Assembly (NCBI RefSeq): GCF_006539125.1
Contig: NZ_BJMK01000001.1
Span: 391,932-455,931 of the forward strand
From: Gluconobacter sphaericus NBRC 12467
GTDB taxonomy: Bacteria; Pseudomonadota; Alphaproteobacteria; Acetobacterales; Acetobacteraceae
Direction of reading: 5' to 3'
DNA: 64,000 nt
Made by a program: the position numbers and the translations under genes. The notes under the pieces are model-generated. The model had not been told where the DNA came from. It was given only the letters and a program-made list of their open reading frames with translations, and did not search any database. Positions within the stretch are counted from its first letter, which is position 1, and every line of letters starts with the position of its first letter. Below, piece by piece: positions 42,574 through 52,514 of this stretch.

Positions 42574-43257
42574 TCAATGGTCCCCCCTTCTTTTGCCAGC
42601 GGGTACGCAGGGCACCGCGGAGACTACCGGGACCGGACGGACTGCCCGGAGCCCAGTCTGAGCGTGGTGTTGCCGGCGCTCCAGCGCATGGGGTGGCTGA
42701 ACGGTCATGCCATCCACCGGCGTCCGTCGTGAGGTGACCTGACGGATGGAGGCGTTTTCGAACAGCGTCACGTCACCGACCAGAACGCCGAGATTGCGAC
42801 GGTGGTCGAGGAACGGTCTGATCACGTTACAGGGTCGGTTGGTGCGGGACAGGATGCGGACATCGCTGATATCGTCCGGCAGGCTGAAGACGGCATGGGC
42901 TCGACCGAACCAAGTCGAGGGGCGGGTCTGGTCGTTCGGGGTGACGACGCTGTCGAAAGTTTTGACAGCGCGCTCGCCGTCGGGCGTGGCGATTCGGGTA
43001 GCCGGGAGGAAGGGGCCTTCCTGGAGATGGATGAGGGTGCTGCCGTCTGTGTTGCGCGACAGGGTTACGGTCTGGCCTGCATAGCTGCTGTAATTGTAAG
43101 CCAGTTTTTCCGCGGCCTCTGGTGATTGCAAGATAGTCGTTGCTGATCGTGGCCTTCGTAATGCTGTTGTAGTGCAGGAAGTTTAGATCGAGCGTGCCGT
43201 TCTTCCCGGCCGTCGTGTTGGTCGCGGTGCCGCCGTTGATGGTTCCCTGTCAAGAAA
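42574..43257 (-). pseudogene. Remnant of a Hint-domain (Hint_2) protein gene, frameshifted
   Basis: On the minus strand one frame (about 43250-43130) encodes a Thr/Asn-rich repeat-like segment (GTINGGTATNTTAGKNGTLDL, then NSITKATISNDYLAI). A one-base shift then leads to another frame with FLPATRIATPDGERAVKTF, STWFGRAHAVF and DHRRNLGVLVGDVTLF. This order and wording match the C-terminal Hint_2 domain of acetobacterial surface proteins (CFLPGTRIATPDGE..., W-I-G-R-R, LSPDHA-F-DGVLIPV). The nucleophilic Cys is missing (EGPFLPA), and no start codon or complete domain remains. I read it as a decayed gene, truncated at its 5' end. Bases 42513-42573 hold nothing recognisable. Confidence 0.6.
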
Positions 43258-43267
43258 TCTCAGAGCT

Positions 43268-45175
43268 TCAGCCAGTGGCATCTTCAAGCTCTGCCTGGGC
43301 CTCGAGCCAGTTTTCCTCAACGGTTTCGAGGGTGGCGTTGAGCGCGGCGAGATGGACGTTCAGGGACGTCACTTCCGAGGCGTCGCCGGACTGATAGAGG
43401 GCCGGATCGGCGAGTCTGGCCTCGATTTTTGTCTTCTCTCCGGTGAGCTGGGCCATTTTGCTCTCTGCGTCGCGGATTTTGCGGCGCAGAGGGGCGAGGG
43501 CGCGGGTCTGTTCCTTGCGGTCGATTCGTTTTTGGGCCGACGAGGAGCTGTTGTTGTCTGATGTCGTCACGGCCTTGTTGCGCTCGGCCATCTCGGCGCG
43601 GGCCTTGCGGGCGCGTTCGAGGAGCCAAGCACGGTATTCGACCATGTCGCCCTCGAAGGGAGCGATCGTGCCGTCTTCGACAAGCCAGAATCGGTCAGCC
43701 ACCGATTCCACGAGATGGCTGTCATGACTGATGAGGACGACAGCGCCCTCAAATGCCGATAGCGCGCGGATCAGGGCGTCACGGGCATCGAGATCGAGAT
43801 GGTTGGTTGGCTCATCGAGGATCAGCAGGTGTGGGGCTTCGCGAGTGGAGAGAGCGAGGAGCAGGCGGGCCTTTTCGCCGCCCGAGAGCTCTCCAACTTT
43901 TGTTTCCGCACGGTTTTCATCGAGGCCGAACCGGGCGAGTTGGGCCCGGACGGCTGCGGGGAGCGCGTCCGGCATGGCGCGGCTCATGTGGTCGATGGGT
44001 GTGTCGGTCAGGACGAGTTCGTCGCTCTGGTGCTGGGCGAAATAGCCGATCTTCAGCTTGGGGGAATGCGTGTAGGTGCCCGACATCGGCTCCAGTCGAC
44101 CGGCCAGCAGTTTGGCGAAGGTGGATTTGCCGCGCCCGTTCTGGCCGAGCAGGGCGATCCGGTCTTCCATGTCCAGACGCTGGTTCAGCCCCTTGAGTAC
44201 GACGCGACCATCATAGCCGAGGCTGACATTGTTCAGGCTCAGCATCGGGGGCGGCAAAGGCTGCGGTTCGGGGAAAGAGAAACGGGTGGGGGTGTCTTCC
44301 ACGACGCTGTCGATCTGGGGGAGGCGTTCGAGGGCCTTCAGGCGTGCCTGGGCCTGTTTGGCTTTGGTGGCCTTGGCGCGGAAGCGGTCCACGAAGGACT
44401 GCATATGGGCGCGCTGGGCTGCAATGCGTTCGGCGGCACGGTTCTGCTGAAGCGCCTGTTCCGTGCGGATGCGGACGAAATTGTCGTAGCCGCCGGGGGT
44501 GATGCTGATTTTCTGGTGATCGAGATGAGCGATGGCATCGACGGTATTGTCGAGCAGGGAGCGGTCATGGCTGACGATGATCGCTGCACCCGAGAACTTC
44601 GCGAGCCAGGATTCCAGCCAGAGCGTAGCTTCGATGTCGAGATGGTTCGTCGGTTCGTCAAGCAGCAGCAGATCGGGGTTCAGGAACAGAGCTGTTGCAA
44701 GCGACACGCGCATCCGCCACCCGCCCGAGAAGTCCGAAACGGCGCGGTTCTGTGCGTCCTGATCGAAGCCGAGGCCGGACAGGATGGCGCCGGCGCGGGC
44801 GGGGGCTGTGTAGGCGTCGATGGCGATGAGGCGTTCGTGAACATCGGCGATGCGGGCCGGGTCGGTCGCGGTTTCGGCTTCCGCAAGCAGGCGCGTGCGC
44901 TCTAGGTCGCCTTCGAGGACCGTATCAAGGATGGAGGTGCTGCCCGAGGGGGTTTCCTGTTTGACGCGGCCCATTGTAGCGCGAGCGGCGAGGGTGATGG
45001 TGCCACCATCGGGGGCGAAATCACCGGCGATCGCGGCCAGAAGGGTGGATTTTCCAGCACCGTTCTTGCCGATCAGACCGATCTTGCGTCCCGGGTCCAC
45101 GCTGAGGGACGCATTGTCCAGCAGGGTACGGCCCGCGATGCGGAGGGTCAGGTCGGTGATGGTGAGCAGGCTCAC
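43268..45175 (-). CDS. ABC-F family ATP-binding protein (Uup/YheS-like)
   Basis: A 635-residue soluble ABC protein with two nucleotide-binding domains and no membrane part. The first Walker A is IGKNGAGKST (about 35-44) with signature FSGGWRMR (about 146-153). The second is LGQNGRGKST (about 343-352) with signature LSGGEKARLLL (about 437-447) and DEPTNHLDLDARDAL. The linker between the domains is rich in Arg and Lys, and a coiled-coil C-terminal extension (about 540-635) is present, as in Uup and YheS. ABC-F proteins act on the ribosome to relieve stalled translation. The exact subfamily cannot be fixed by eye. Confidence 0.92.
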   Translation of the reverse strand: MSLLTITDLTLRIAGRTLLDNASLSVDPGRKIGLIGKNGAGKSTLLAAIAGDFAPDGGTITLAARATMGRVKQETPSGSTSILDTVLEGDLERTRLLAEAETATDPARIADVHERLIAIDAYTAPARAGAILSGLGFDQDAQNRAVSDFSGGWRMRVSLATALFLNPDLLLLDEPTNHLDIEATLWLESWLAKFSGAAIIVSHDRSLLDNTVDAIAHLDHQKISITPGGYDNFVRIRTEQALQQNRAAERIAAQRAHMQSFVDRFRAKATKAKQAQARLKALERLPQIDSVVEDTPTRFSFPEPQPLPPPMLSLNNVSLGYDGRVVLKGLNQRLDMEDRIALLGQNGRGKSTFAKLLAGRLEPMSGTYTHSPKLKIGYFAQHQSDELVLTDTPIDHMSRAMPDALPAAVRAQLARFGLDENRAETKVGELSGGEKARLLLALSTREAPHLLILDEPTNHLDLDARDALIRALSAFEGAVVLISHDSHLVESVADRFWLVEDGTIAPFEGDMVEYRAWLLERARKARAEMAERNKAVTTSDNNSSSSAQKRIDRKEQTRALAPLRRKIRDAESKMAQLTGEKTKIEARLADPALYQSGDASEVTSLNVHLAALNATLETVEENWLEAQAELEDATG

Positions 45176-45297
45176 GGGCGCCTCGATCAGTCGGAAGAAA
45201 AGAAACAGGGGACGTTAAAATACTGCGACAGACCTATCAGGAACGATGAATTTGCTCTAGTGGAACGGCGGTATTTACCCGCTGGTCCCGGAAGGGG

Positions 45298-45317
45298 CTG
45301 GTTCTAACCAGGAGAAG
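45298..45317 (+). promoter_or_regulatory. ndk ribosome binding site beside a small dyad
   Basis: CTGGTT-CT-AACCAG (45298-45311) precedes and partly overlaps the strong AGGAGAAG site (45310-45317) of ndk. With a loop of two it must open slightly; it may tune translation. Confidence 0.35.
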
Positions 45318-45321
45318 AAAG

Positions 45322-45744
45322 ATGGCTCTCGAGCGCACGCTTTCCATCATCAAGCCCGACGCAACCAAGCGTAACCTGACCGGCAAGATCAATGCCGTGT
45401 TCGAAGGCGCTGGCCTGCGTATCGTTGCCCAGAAGCGCATCCACCTGACCGAGAAGCAGGCTGGCGCTTTCTATGCGGTTCACAAGGAGCGTCCGTTCTA
45501 CGGCAGCCTCGTGTCCTCCATGATCGCCGAGCCGGTTGTCGTGCAGGTTCTTCAGGGTGAAGGCGCTGTCGCCAAGAACCGTGAAGTCATGGGCGCCACC
45601 AACCCGGCCGACGCTGCTGAAGGCACCGTTCGCAAGCTGTTCGCCGAGAGCATCGAAGCCAACTCCGTGCATGGTTCGGACAGCCTCGAGAACGCGAAGA
45701 ACGAGATTTCCTTCTTCTTTGCCGAGACTGAAATCCTGCCGTAA
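45322..45744 (+). CDS. ndk: Nucleoside diphosphate kinase
   Basis: A 140-residue enzyme that balances nucleoside triphosphates by moving the gamma-phosphate through a phosphohistidine. [20 protein letters not shown] opens the chain (about 3-22). The active histidine is in the SVHGSDS motif (His about 117), and [14 protein letters not shown] (about 95-108) is conserved. Single-gene unit with an excellent ribosome site and a strong terminator. It neighbours purine genes, which suits its role. Confidence 0.98.
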   Translation: MALERTLSIIKPDATKRNLTGKINAVFEGAGLRIVAQKRIHLTEKQAGAFYAVHKERPFYGSLVSSMIAEPVVVQVLQGEGAVAKNREVMGATNPADAAEGTVRKLFAESIEANSVHGSDSLENAKNEISFFFAETEILP

Positions 45745-45774
45745 TCTGCGGTTCGGACTTTCTGTCTTGAAGGA

Positions 45775-45804
45775 AAGGCGCGGGCTTTGGTCCGCGCCTT
45801 TTTT
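45775..45804 (+). terminator. ndk terminator
   Basis: AAGGCGCGG (45775-45783) and CCGCGCCTT (45792-45800), perfect 9-bp stem, then Ts. Confidence 0.92.
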
Positions 45805-46060
45805 GTTGTTTTGTATTTGTTTTAAGGGGCGGGGAGACCTCTGCTCAGAAAGATCGCCTTGAGTATGTAGAGGCGCAATCGCTGCTGAACATGGATTTCT
45901 GAGAGAGCGGGCTTGCGAAAACCGGCTGGTTTGCAGGAACGGATATCCAGATGATTTTTTTGCTTGAAGCTTCTGCCTTACGGGCCGGCTCGCTGCTCGG
46001 GCGATCGAAAAGGGTGGCCCTTACGTTTAGGCAAAGCCGTAAAGGGCCACGGTAGATGCT
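45805..46060. other. Gene-free interval between ndk and purN
   Basis: With the ndk terminator this makes 316 bases without a gene. Apart from the hairpin at 46014-46050 (listed) I see nothing definite; the small frame at 45964-46218 runs into purN in antisense and is not protein-like. Confidence 0.5.
46014..46050 (-). terminator. Candidate purMN terminator hairpin
   Basis: GTGGCCCTTACG (46014-46025) can pair with CGTAAAGGGCCAC (46038-46050) with one bulged base. On the minus strand it lies 11 bases after the purN stop and is followed by CCCTTTTCG, a weak T-tract. Confidence 0.55.
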
Positions 46061-46693
46061 TTATTTCGCGAAAACGTCGCAGATCATTTCCAGCACGTCC
46101 GGATAAAGCAGGTGTTCCTGCTCCAGAACGCGGGCGGCGAGGGTTTCAGGCGTGTCGTTTTCCAGAACGGGGACGCTGGCCTGTCCGAGGATGGGGCCTT
46201 CGTCCACGCCAGACGTGACGAGATGGACCGTGCAGCCATGCTCTTTCACACCGGCCTTGATGGCGGCTTCGTGAGTGTGCAGACCGGGGAAGGCGGGCAA
46301 GAGGCTGGGGTGGATGTTGAGCATCCTGTCTTCCCAGGTCTTGACTAGCCAGGGTGTCAGCACGCGCATATAGCCGGCGAGGACGACCAGCATGGCGCCG
46401 GAAGCCTGAAGGGCAGCGTCGATTTCGCGTTCGTGGGCCTCGCGGTCCTTACCGAAGGGTTTGTGGTCGATGACGAGGGTTTTCAGGCCCGCGGCTTCGG
46501 CGACTTCAAGTCCCGGGGCGTCCGGCCGGTTGCTGAGAACCAGCACGATTTCGGCGGGGTAGTCCGGTCGGGCACAGGCTTCGATCAGGGCGCGCATATT
46601 GCTGCCGCGGCCGCTGATGAGGATCGCGATGGGGACTTTTTCGGTCTTTTTGGCCGGAGCTTTCGTTCTGCTTCTGGAATGCGGCTTCTTCAT
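46061..46693 (-). CDS. purN: Phosphoribosylglycinamide formyltransferase
   Basis: A 210-residue enzyme of purine synthesis that formylates glycinamide ribotide with 10-formyltetrahydrofolate. Conserved parts are [14 protein letters not shown] (about 25-38), [11 protein letters not shown] (about 57-67), [13 protein letters not shown] (about 108-120), [23 protein letters not shown] (about 130-152) and [17 protein letters not shown] (about 157-173), with the catalytic Asn, His and Asp of the family in these. It has an unusual basic N-terminal tail ([19 protein letters not shown]). Overlaps the purM stop by four bases, so purM and purN are coupled. Confidence 0.97.
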   Translation of the reverse strand: MKKPHSRSRTKAPAKKTEKVPIAILISGRGSNMRALIEACARPDYPAEIVLVLSNRPDAPGLEVAEAAGLKTLVIDHKPFGKDREAHEREIDAALQASGAMLVVLAGYMRVLTPWLVKTWEDRMLNIHPSLLPAFPGLHTHEAAIKAGVKEHGCTVHLVTSGVDEGPILGQASVPVLENDTPETLAARVLEQEHLLYPDVLEMICDVFAK

Positions 46694-47763
46694 GTGAAGG
46701 AGACCGGTGCTGTCAGGGTGTAGGCGTCGTCGGAGCGGACGATCTGGCCCATGAGGAAGCCGGTTTCACCGCGCGCATCCAGTTCCGCCATGACCTTTTC
46801 GGGCTCGGAGGTGACGAGCACCATGCCGATGCCGCAGTTGAAGACGCGGAGCATCTCATCGGCGGCTACGTTGCCGGTTTCGGCCAGCCAGCGGAATACG
46901 GGCGGAACGATCCATGCGGAGCCATCGATGCGTACGCCGAGGCCTTCGGGCAGGACGCGGGGCAGGTTGCCGGGCAGGCCGCCGCCTGTGATGTGTGCGC
47001 AGCCGTTCAGCAGACCCTTGGCGTGCAGGTCCAGAACCGTTCGGACGTAGAGTTTTGTGGGCGTCAGCAGGGCTTCGGCCAGTGTGTGGCCTTCGGCGAA
47101 GGGGGCCGGGTCGTTCCAGCCAAGGCCGGAGCGGCGCACGACTTCGCGGACCAGCGAGAAGCCGTTGGAATGGACGCCGGACGATGGCAGGCCGATCAGT
47201 GTGTCGCCTTCGGCGATGTTGGCGGGGAGCAGGTTATTCCGCTCGGCAGCGCCCACGCTGAAACCTGCGAGATCGTAATGGCCGGGGGCGTACATGCCGG
47301 GCATTTCGGCCGTTTCACCGCCGACGAGGGCGCAACCGGATTCGGCGCAGCCCTTGGCGATGCCCTTTACGACTGTGGCGGCGGCCTCGACGGAGAGTTT
47401 TCCGGTTGCAAGATAGTCCAGAAAGAACAGTGGCGTCGCGCCCTGCACCACGAGGTCGTTGACGCACATGGCGACGAGATCGATCCCGACCTCATCGTGT
47501 TTTCCGGCTTCGATGGCGACCATCAGCTTCGTGCCGACGCCGTCGGTGCAGCTGACGAGGACGGGATCAGTGAAGCCTGCGGCCTTCAGATCAAAAAGTG
47601 CGCCAAAGCCGCCGAGGCCCCCCATGGTGCCGGGACGGTTCGTGGCTTTGGCTGCGGGCTTGATCGCATCGACCAGCGCATCGCCTGCGGCGATGTCCAC
47701 GCCGGCCTGTGCGTAGCTTGCGCCGCAGCTCGTGCCGGGGGAGATGTCAGGCTGATCGGTCAT
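46690..47763 (-). CDS. purM: Phosphoribosylformylglycinamidine cyclo-ligase
   Basis: A 357-residue ATP-dependent ligase that closes the imidazole ring to give aminoimidazole ribotide in purine synthesis. Conserved parts are [20 protein letters not shown] (about 15-34), [11 protein letters not shown] (about 71-81), [16 protein letters not shown] (about 99-114), [12 protein letters not shown] (about 146-157), [16 protein letters not shown] (about 189-204) and [17 protein letters not shown] (about 249-265). The frame is open far upstream, but the ATG at 47763 follows GGGAA and gives the standard length. First gene of purMN, divergent from hda with about 100 bases between. Confidence 0.97.
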   Translation of the reverse strand: MTDQPDISPGTSCGASYAQAGVDIAAGDALVDAIKPAAKATNRPGTMGGLGGFGALFDLKAAGFTDPVLVSCTDGVGTKLMVAIEAGKHDEVGIDLVAMCVNDLVVQGATPLFFLDYLATGKLSVEAAATVVKGIAKGCAESGCALVGGETAEMPGMYAPGHYDLAGFSVGAAERNNLLPANIAEGDTLIGLPSSGVHSNGFSLVREVVRRSGLGWNDPAPFAEGHTLAEALLTPTKLYVRTVLDLHAKGLLNGCAHITGGGLPGNLPRVLPEGLGVRIDGSAWIVPPVFRWLAETGNVAADEMLRVFNCGIGMVLVTSEPEKVMAELDARGETGFLMGQIVRSDDAYTLTAPVSFT

Positions 47764-47865
47764 GGTCGAAGGTTCCCGCTGGTTGACGTGACGCCGTTCT
47801 AGAGCATCCTGCGCGCTGGCGGAACGCCTGTTTGAAGGCGTAACGGCAGGAAAAAGGGGCCTGGG

Positions 47866-48654
47866 ATGACAAAACGGGATACGGGCAGGGCCACGAACGG
47901 GGATGCGGTTCCGGAATCCGGGGCTGTCGGCCGGGAGTATCATCAGGTGCGGCCAGAGGGGCGACCAGCCGTTCAGATGGCTTTTCCGCTGCGTCGCGTG
48001 ACGGCCATGACGTCCGAGCGTTTCATCAACGGGCCATCCAATGCGGCTGCACGGGCCTGGTTGGCGAGGAGTCAGTGGCCGGATGGGCGTCTCTGGCTCT
48101 GGGGGCCTTCGGGAACGGGGAAGACGCATCTTTTGACGGCCTGGGCGCATGAGCATGATGCTACGGTGCTGGATGCGCGGCTGTTTTCCACGTCTTCGGC
48201 AGGTGGGCGGATCCGGGTTCAGGGCAATCTTGCGATCGACAATGCCGATTCGCCGGGAGATGAGGCGACCATGCTGCATTTGCTGAACGATGCATTCTCC
48301 CAAGGGGACAGGGTTCTGATGGCCGGGCGGCTGCCACCGTCGCGCAGTCATTTCATGCTTCCTGATCTGGCGAGCCGCCTGCGGGCGACGGCGACCACGG
48401 CGACGGGTGAGCCTGAGGATGATCTGCGGGCGACACTGCTGCTGTCTCTGCTGGCCGACCGGCAGCTTGTAGTGTCGCAGACTGTGACGGAATGGCTGTG
48501 GCGGCATCTGCCCCGGACGGGCAATGCGCTGGTCTCCGCGGTGGAGCGACTGGATGAGGCTGCTCTGGCGCGCAAGCAGCCGATTACGCGGGCACTGGCG
48601 ATGGAAATGCTGCCGGATCTTCTGACGCCCGAGGGGGAGGCGTCATGGGAGTGA
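47866..48654 (+). CDS. hdaA: DnaA-related regulatory protein (Hda/HdaA-like)
   Basis: A 262-residue AAA+ protein like the DnaA core. Walker A is [12 protein letters not shown] (about 79-90); the Walker B equivalent reads LAIDNADSP (about 122-130). Then follow the sensor-like GRLPPS and RLRATAT segments and a C-terminal helical lid. It lacks a DnaA DNA-binding domain. Such proteins work with the beta clamp to convert DnaA-ATP to DnaA-ADP and limit re-initiation. The clamp-binding motif may be QMAFPL (about 37-42), as in Hda proteins. Its position between purMN and ppk is a known alphaproteobacterial arrangement. Confidence 0.88.
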   Translation: MTKRDTGRATNGDAVPESGAVGREYHQVRPEGRPAVQMAFPLRRVTAMTSERFINGPSNAAARAWLARSQWPDGRLWLWGPSGTGKTHLLTAWAHEHDATVLDARLFSTSSAGGRIRVQGNLAIDNADSPGDEATMLHLLNDAFSQGDRVLMAGRLPPSRSHFMLPDLASRLRATATTATGEPEDDLRATLLLSLLADRQLVVSQTVTEWLWRHLPRTGNALVSAVERLDEAALARKQPITRALAMEMLPDLLTPEGEASWE

Positions 48655-48738
48655 CACAAAAACTCCGTTTGACATGCCTATCCGGCAGTATGACCTTTCA
48701 TGCGATCCGTATTTCTGTGTGTTCCGGAAGACCCCATT

Positions 48739-51030
48739 GTGACGACTGAAGATTCCCGGCCTGTTCCGCGTCGCCGTTCCCCCCGCAAATCCCGCAATGC
48801 CGTGAGCCCGGCGCAGAACCGCGGACGCCGCCGGCAGACAGCCGCGGCACGGGCTGAAGACTACGCGCATATGCCGACATCGCCGGAGCGGTTTCTCAAC
48901 CGGGAGCTGTCTTGGCTCGATTTCAACCAGCGCGTCATCGATGAGGCGGAAAACCCACGCAATCCGCTGCTGGAGCGGGTGCGCTTCCTGTCCATCAGTT
49001 CGAGCAATCTCGACGAGTTCTATTCCGTACGTGTGGCTGGCTTGGTGGGACAGGTTCGTGAGGGGACGGCTGTCCGTAGCCCTGACGGGCTGACGCCTGC
49101 CCAGCAGCTTGTACAGGTCCGGCAGAAGGCCAGGCATCTTCTGGCCGAGCAGCAGCGTGTCTGGCATCTGCTGGAAGGAGAGCTGAAGGAGGCGGGTATC
49201 GTCATCCTGCCGACCGACTCTCTGGACGAGACCGATCTGGCACAGCTGTCCACGCTGTTTGACGAGCGGGTCTTCCCGGTGCTGACGCCGATGGCGGTCG
49301 ATCCGTCCCATCCGCTGCCGTTCATTCCCAATATGGGCCTCGCGCTGCACATGCGCCTGAAGGACGCTGCGTCCTCGGTGCATGTCATGGATGGTCTGAT
49401 CCTGCTTCCGGCGCAGGTGCCCCGGTTCCTGCGTTTGCCAGCACGACTGAAGGAAGGGCAGGAGACGCCGGACCAGATCCGCTTCGTGCTGCTTGAGGAT
49501 CTCATCACGCTGTTTGCCGGGCGTCTGTTCCCGGGTCTGGCGATCGGGGCTGCCGGTGTGCTGCGTGTAATCCGCGATACGGATGTGGAGTTCGAAGACG
49601 AGGCCGAAGATCTGGTGCGGTCTTACGAGACGGCTCTGAAGCAGCGTCGGCGCGGTGTGTGCATTCATCTTGCGCTGGATCGTAAGCTGCCGGACACGCT
49701 GGGTCGCGAGATGGGCGAAGAGCTTGGCGTGGGCGAAGAGGATGTTGTCGTTCTACCCTCTTTCGTGGGCTTGACGGATCTCAAGCAGCTCATCGTGGAT
49801 GACCGTCCGGATCTGGTGTTCCCGCCTTATACGCCGCGCTTTCCCGAACGTGTTCTGGATTATGACGGCGACTGCTTTGCGGCGATCCGGGCGAAGGACA
49901 TGCTGGTCCATCATCCTTTCGAGAGCTTTGACGTCGTGGTGCAGTTCCTGCGTCAGGCCGCGCTGGACCCGAATGTGCTAGCGATCAAGCAGACGTTGTA
50001 CCGGACGTCTCGCGACAGTCCGATCGTTCATGCGCTGATCGAGGCGGCTGAGGCCGGGAAGTCGGTCACGGCGATGGTCGAGCTTCGTGCGCGGTTTGAC
50101 GAGGAAGCTAATATCCGCCTGTCTCGTGCGCTTGAAGCAGCGGGCGTACAGGTTGTGTTCGGGTTTGCGCATCTTAAGACGCATGCCAAGCTGAGCCTTG
50201 TGGTTCGTCGTGAGAACGGGTCGCTCCGGTCCTATGCGCATTTCGGAACGGGGAATTACCATCCCATCACGGCGCGGATTTATACGGATCTGTCGTTCTT
50301 TACCTGTGATCCGAAGCTGGCATCGGACTCGGCGCGGTTGTTCAACTACATGACGGGCTATGCCATCCCGGCGAAGATGGATGCGCTGGCGTTCTCGCCC
50401 ATCACCATCCGCTCCACACTGGAGCAGCTGATTCAGGACGAGATCGACCATGTAAAGGCTGGGCGGCCGGGTCGGATCTGGCTGAAGATGAACAGCCTTG
50501 TGGACGCGGAACTGATCGACCGGTTGTACAAGGCGTCGCAGGCCGGGGTGAAGATCATCGGGATTATCCGGGGAATCTGCTGTCTGCGTCCTGGTGTGCC
50601 GGGGCTTTCGGATAATATCGAAATCAAGTCGATTGTCGGGCGTTTTCTGGAACATGCGCGGGTTTTTGCCTTCGGAAACGGGCATCGAATGCCGTCTCAC
50701 AAGGCAAAAGTGTTCATTTCTTCCGCAGATTGGATGGTGCGAAACATGGACTGGAGGGTAGAAGCCATGGTGCCCATCACGAACCCGACGGTCCATGCGC
50801 AGATTCTTGGCCAGATCATGACGATGAATATCAAGGACAACCTTCAGAGCTGGACGCTCACGAGGGACGGCTACTGGCATCGGGTTTCGCCGGGCGCACA
50901 TCCTTTCTCCGCTCACGAATACTTCATGAACAATCCGTCCCTGTCCGGCCGAGGCTCGGCTGCGCGGGAAAAGGTTCTTCCGGAGGCGCACCGCCCCCGT
51001 GAACGGCCTGACAGGATTCTGGAAGACTGA
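48739..51030 (+). CDS. ppk: Polyphosphate kinase 1
   Basis: A protein of about 763 residues that makes polyphosphate from ATP reversibly. The chain includes [17 protein letters not shown] (about 52-68), [17 protein letters not shown] (about 81-97), the phosphohistidine region [21 protein letters not shown] (about 500-520) and the C-terminal [17 protein letters not shown] (about 663-679). The first 45 residues are basic and disordered. The GTG at 48739 has GGAAG nine bases upstream and is preferred over the ATG at 48700, which has no ribosome site. It is followed five bases later by ppx, so synthesis and breakdown genes are together. Confidence 0.95.
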   Translation: MTTEDSRPVPRRRSPRKSRNAVSPAQNRGRRRQTAAARAEDYAHMPTSPERFLNRELSWLDFNQRVIDEAENPRNPLLERVRFLSISSSNLDEFYSVRVAGLVGQVREGTAVRSPDGLTPAQQLVQVRQKARHLLAEQQRVWHLLEGELKEAGIVILPTDSLDETDLAQLSTLFDERVFPVLTPMAVDPSHPLPFIPNMGLALHMRLKDAASSVHVMDGLILLPAQVPRFLRLPARLKEGQETPDQIRFVLLEDLITLFAGRLFPGLAIGAAGVLRVIRDTDVEFEDEAEDLVRSYETALKQRRRGVCIHLALDRKLPDTLGREMGEELGVGEEDVVVLPSFVGLTDLKQLIVDDRPDLVFPPYTPRFPERVLDYDGDCFAAIRAKDMLVHHPFESFDVVVQFLRQAALDPNVLAIKQTLYRTSRDSPIVHALIEAAEAGKSVTAMVELRARFDEEANIRLSRALEAAGVQVVFGFAHLKTHAKLSLVVRRENGSLRSYAHFGTGNYHPITARIYTDLSFFTCDPKLASDSARLFNYMTGYAIPAKMDALAFSPITIRSTLEQLIQDEIDHVKAGRPGRIWLKMNSLVDAELIDRLYKASQAGVKIIGIIRGICCLRPGVPGLSDNIEIKSIVGRFLEHARVFAFGNGHRMPSHKAKVFISSADWMVRNMDWRVEAMVPITNPTVHAQILGQIMTMNIKDNLQSWTLTRDGYWHRVSPGAHPFSAHEYFMNNPSLSGRGSAAREKVLPEAHRPRERPDRILED

Positions 51031-51035
51031 TCTGC

Positions 51036-52514
51036 ATGTCCTCATCTTCACAGCGTTCCGCTATTGTCGATCTCGGTTCAAACTCGGTCCGGCTGGTTGT
51101 TTTTGAAGGGGTGACACGCAATCCCCTTCCAATCTTCAACGAGAAGGTCACGCTCAAGCTGGGGCGTGGTCTGGATGCGACCGGGCGCCTCAATGACGAG
51201 GGCGTGGCGCTGGCGATGGATGTGCTGGGGCGCTTCCATACCGTTGCCCGCGCTATGGGTGCCGAGCCTTTCGAGGTTCTCGCCACGGCAGCGGTCCGTG
51301 ACGCGTCCAACGGTCCGGACTTTGTGGATGCGATCCGTGCCCGGATGCCAGGGGTGCCGATCCGGGTTCTGGAAGGAACCGAGGAAGCTGATTATGCGGC
51401 GCGTGGCGTTTTGTGCGGGTTGCCGGAAGCGAACGGGCTGGTGGCCGATATTGGGGGTGGATCCCTTGAGCTGATCCACGTGGCTGATGGTCAGTATTTT
51501 GAGGCCGTGACGACCAAGTTGGGTGTGATCCGGCTGCATGATCGCGCCAAAGGCAGCATTGAGCGCGCTGCGGAAATTGCAAATGAGCTTCTCGCCGCCG
51601 TGAACTGGCTGCCGGGTATGACGGGCCGGCCGCTTTATCTGGTGGGTGGAGCGTTCCGTGCGCTGGCACGCCTACAGATTGCGCGGACGCAGTATCCGCT
51701 GAACCTCGTGCATCTGTTTACTCTCTCGGAAGGGGAAGCGCGGGAGATGGCGGACTGGGTCATCGCCTCGCCCCGGCGCACTTTGGAGAAGCTTCCCGGG
51801 GCGCCGCGCAAACGTCTGGCGGATGCGCCGTTTGCGGCCGTCGTGCTGCGGTGCCTGATGGAGAGGGTCCGTCCGTCCAAGGTCGTGTTCAGCGTCGATG
51901 GGCTGCGCGAGGGCTGGTACATGCGCCATGTCGCCTCTTCGGTAGCGGATCTTGATCCGATGACGGATCTAGCGGCGGAGATGGCCAACCGTCTGGCGCG
52001 CAGTGCGTCGCTGGCAGAGCCTCTGGTGAGCTGGACAGCACCGCTGTTCCGCGATGAGACCCGGACCCAGAAGCGCCTTCGCGAACTGGCCTGCATGTTG
52101 TCCGATATCGGCTCTTATGATCATCCTGAATACCGGGCGGAGCAGACTTACCGGCGTATGATGCATGGGCATGGCGTGGGCTTTGATCATAGTGCACGGG
52201 CCTTCGTCGGTCTGACTCTGGCAGTACGTTATGAAGTCTCGATGGATTCTCCCCTGATCGAACCTTCCCGGCAGCTTCTGTCGCGTTCGGAAATCGAGCG
52301 TGCGGTGCGACTGGGTCTGGCGCTTCGGCTGGCGTATACACTCTGTGCAGGGACGAAGGTTCTGCTCGATGAGTGCAGGCTTCTCGTGGAAGATGGAACG
52401 CTCGTGCTGGTTCTGGGCGCGCGCAGCGTCCGGGCGGCAGGCAGTGCGGTCCGTCGTCGTTTCGAGAGGCTGGCGGCTGCAATGCAGCTTGAGTGGCAGG
52501 TAAGGGAAGAATGA
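51036..52514 (+). CDS. ppx: Exopolyphosphatase (Ppx/GppA family)
   Basis: A 492-residue phosphatase that trims polyphosphate or hydrolyses pppGpp. The ASKHA fold is shown by AIVDLGSNSVRLVVFEG (about 9-25), ATAAVRDASNG (about 84-94), LEGTEEADYAARGVL (about 112-126), the phosphate-loop DIGGGSLELIHV (about 137-148) and GGAFRALARLQ (about 201-211). The C-terminal third contains HPEYRAEQTYRRMMHG, the HD-like domain of longer family members. It is between ppk and the Cdh gene; the next start overlaps its stop by ATGA. Confidence 0.94.
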   Translation: MSSSSQRSAIVDLGSNSVRLVVFEGVTRNPLPIFNEKVTLKLGRGLDATGRLNDEGVALAMDVLGRFHTVARAMGAEPFEVLATAAVRDASNGPDFVDAIRARMPGVPIRVLEGTEEADYAARGVLCGLPEANGLVADIGGGSLELIHVADGQYFEAVTTKLGVIRLHDRAKGSIERAAEIANELLAAVNWLPGMTGRPLYLVGGAFRALARLQIARTQYPLNLVHLFTLSEGEAREMADWVIASPRRTLEKLPGAPRKRLADAPFAAVVLRCLMERVRPSKVVFSVDGLREGWYMRHVASSVADLDPMTDLAAEMANRLARSASLAEPLVSWTAPLFRDETRTQKRLRELACMLSDIGSYDHPEYRAEQTYRRMMHGHGVGFDHSARAFVGLTLAVRYEVSMDSPLIEPSRQLLSRSEIERAVRLGLALRLAYTLCAGTKVLLDECRLLVEDGTLVLVLGARSVRAAGSAVRRRFERLAAAMQLEWQVREE

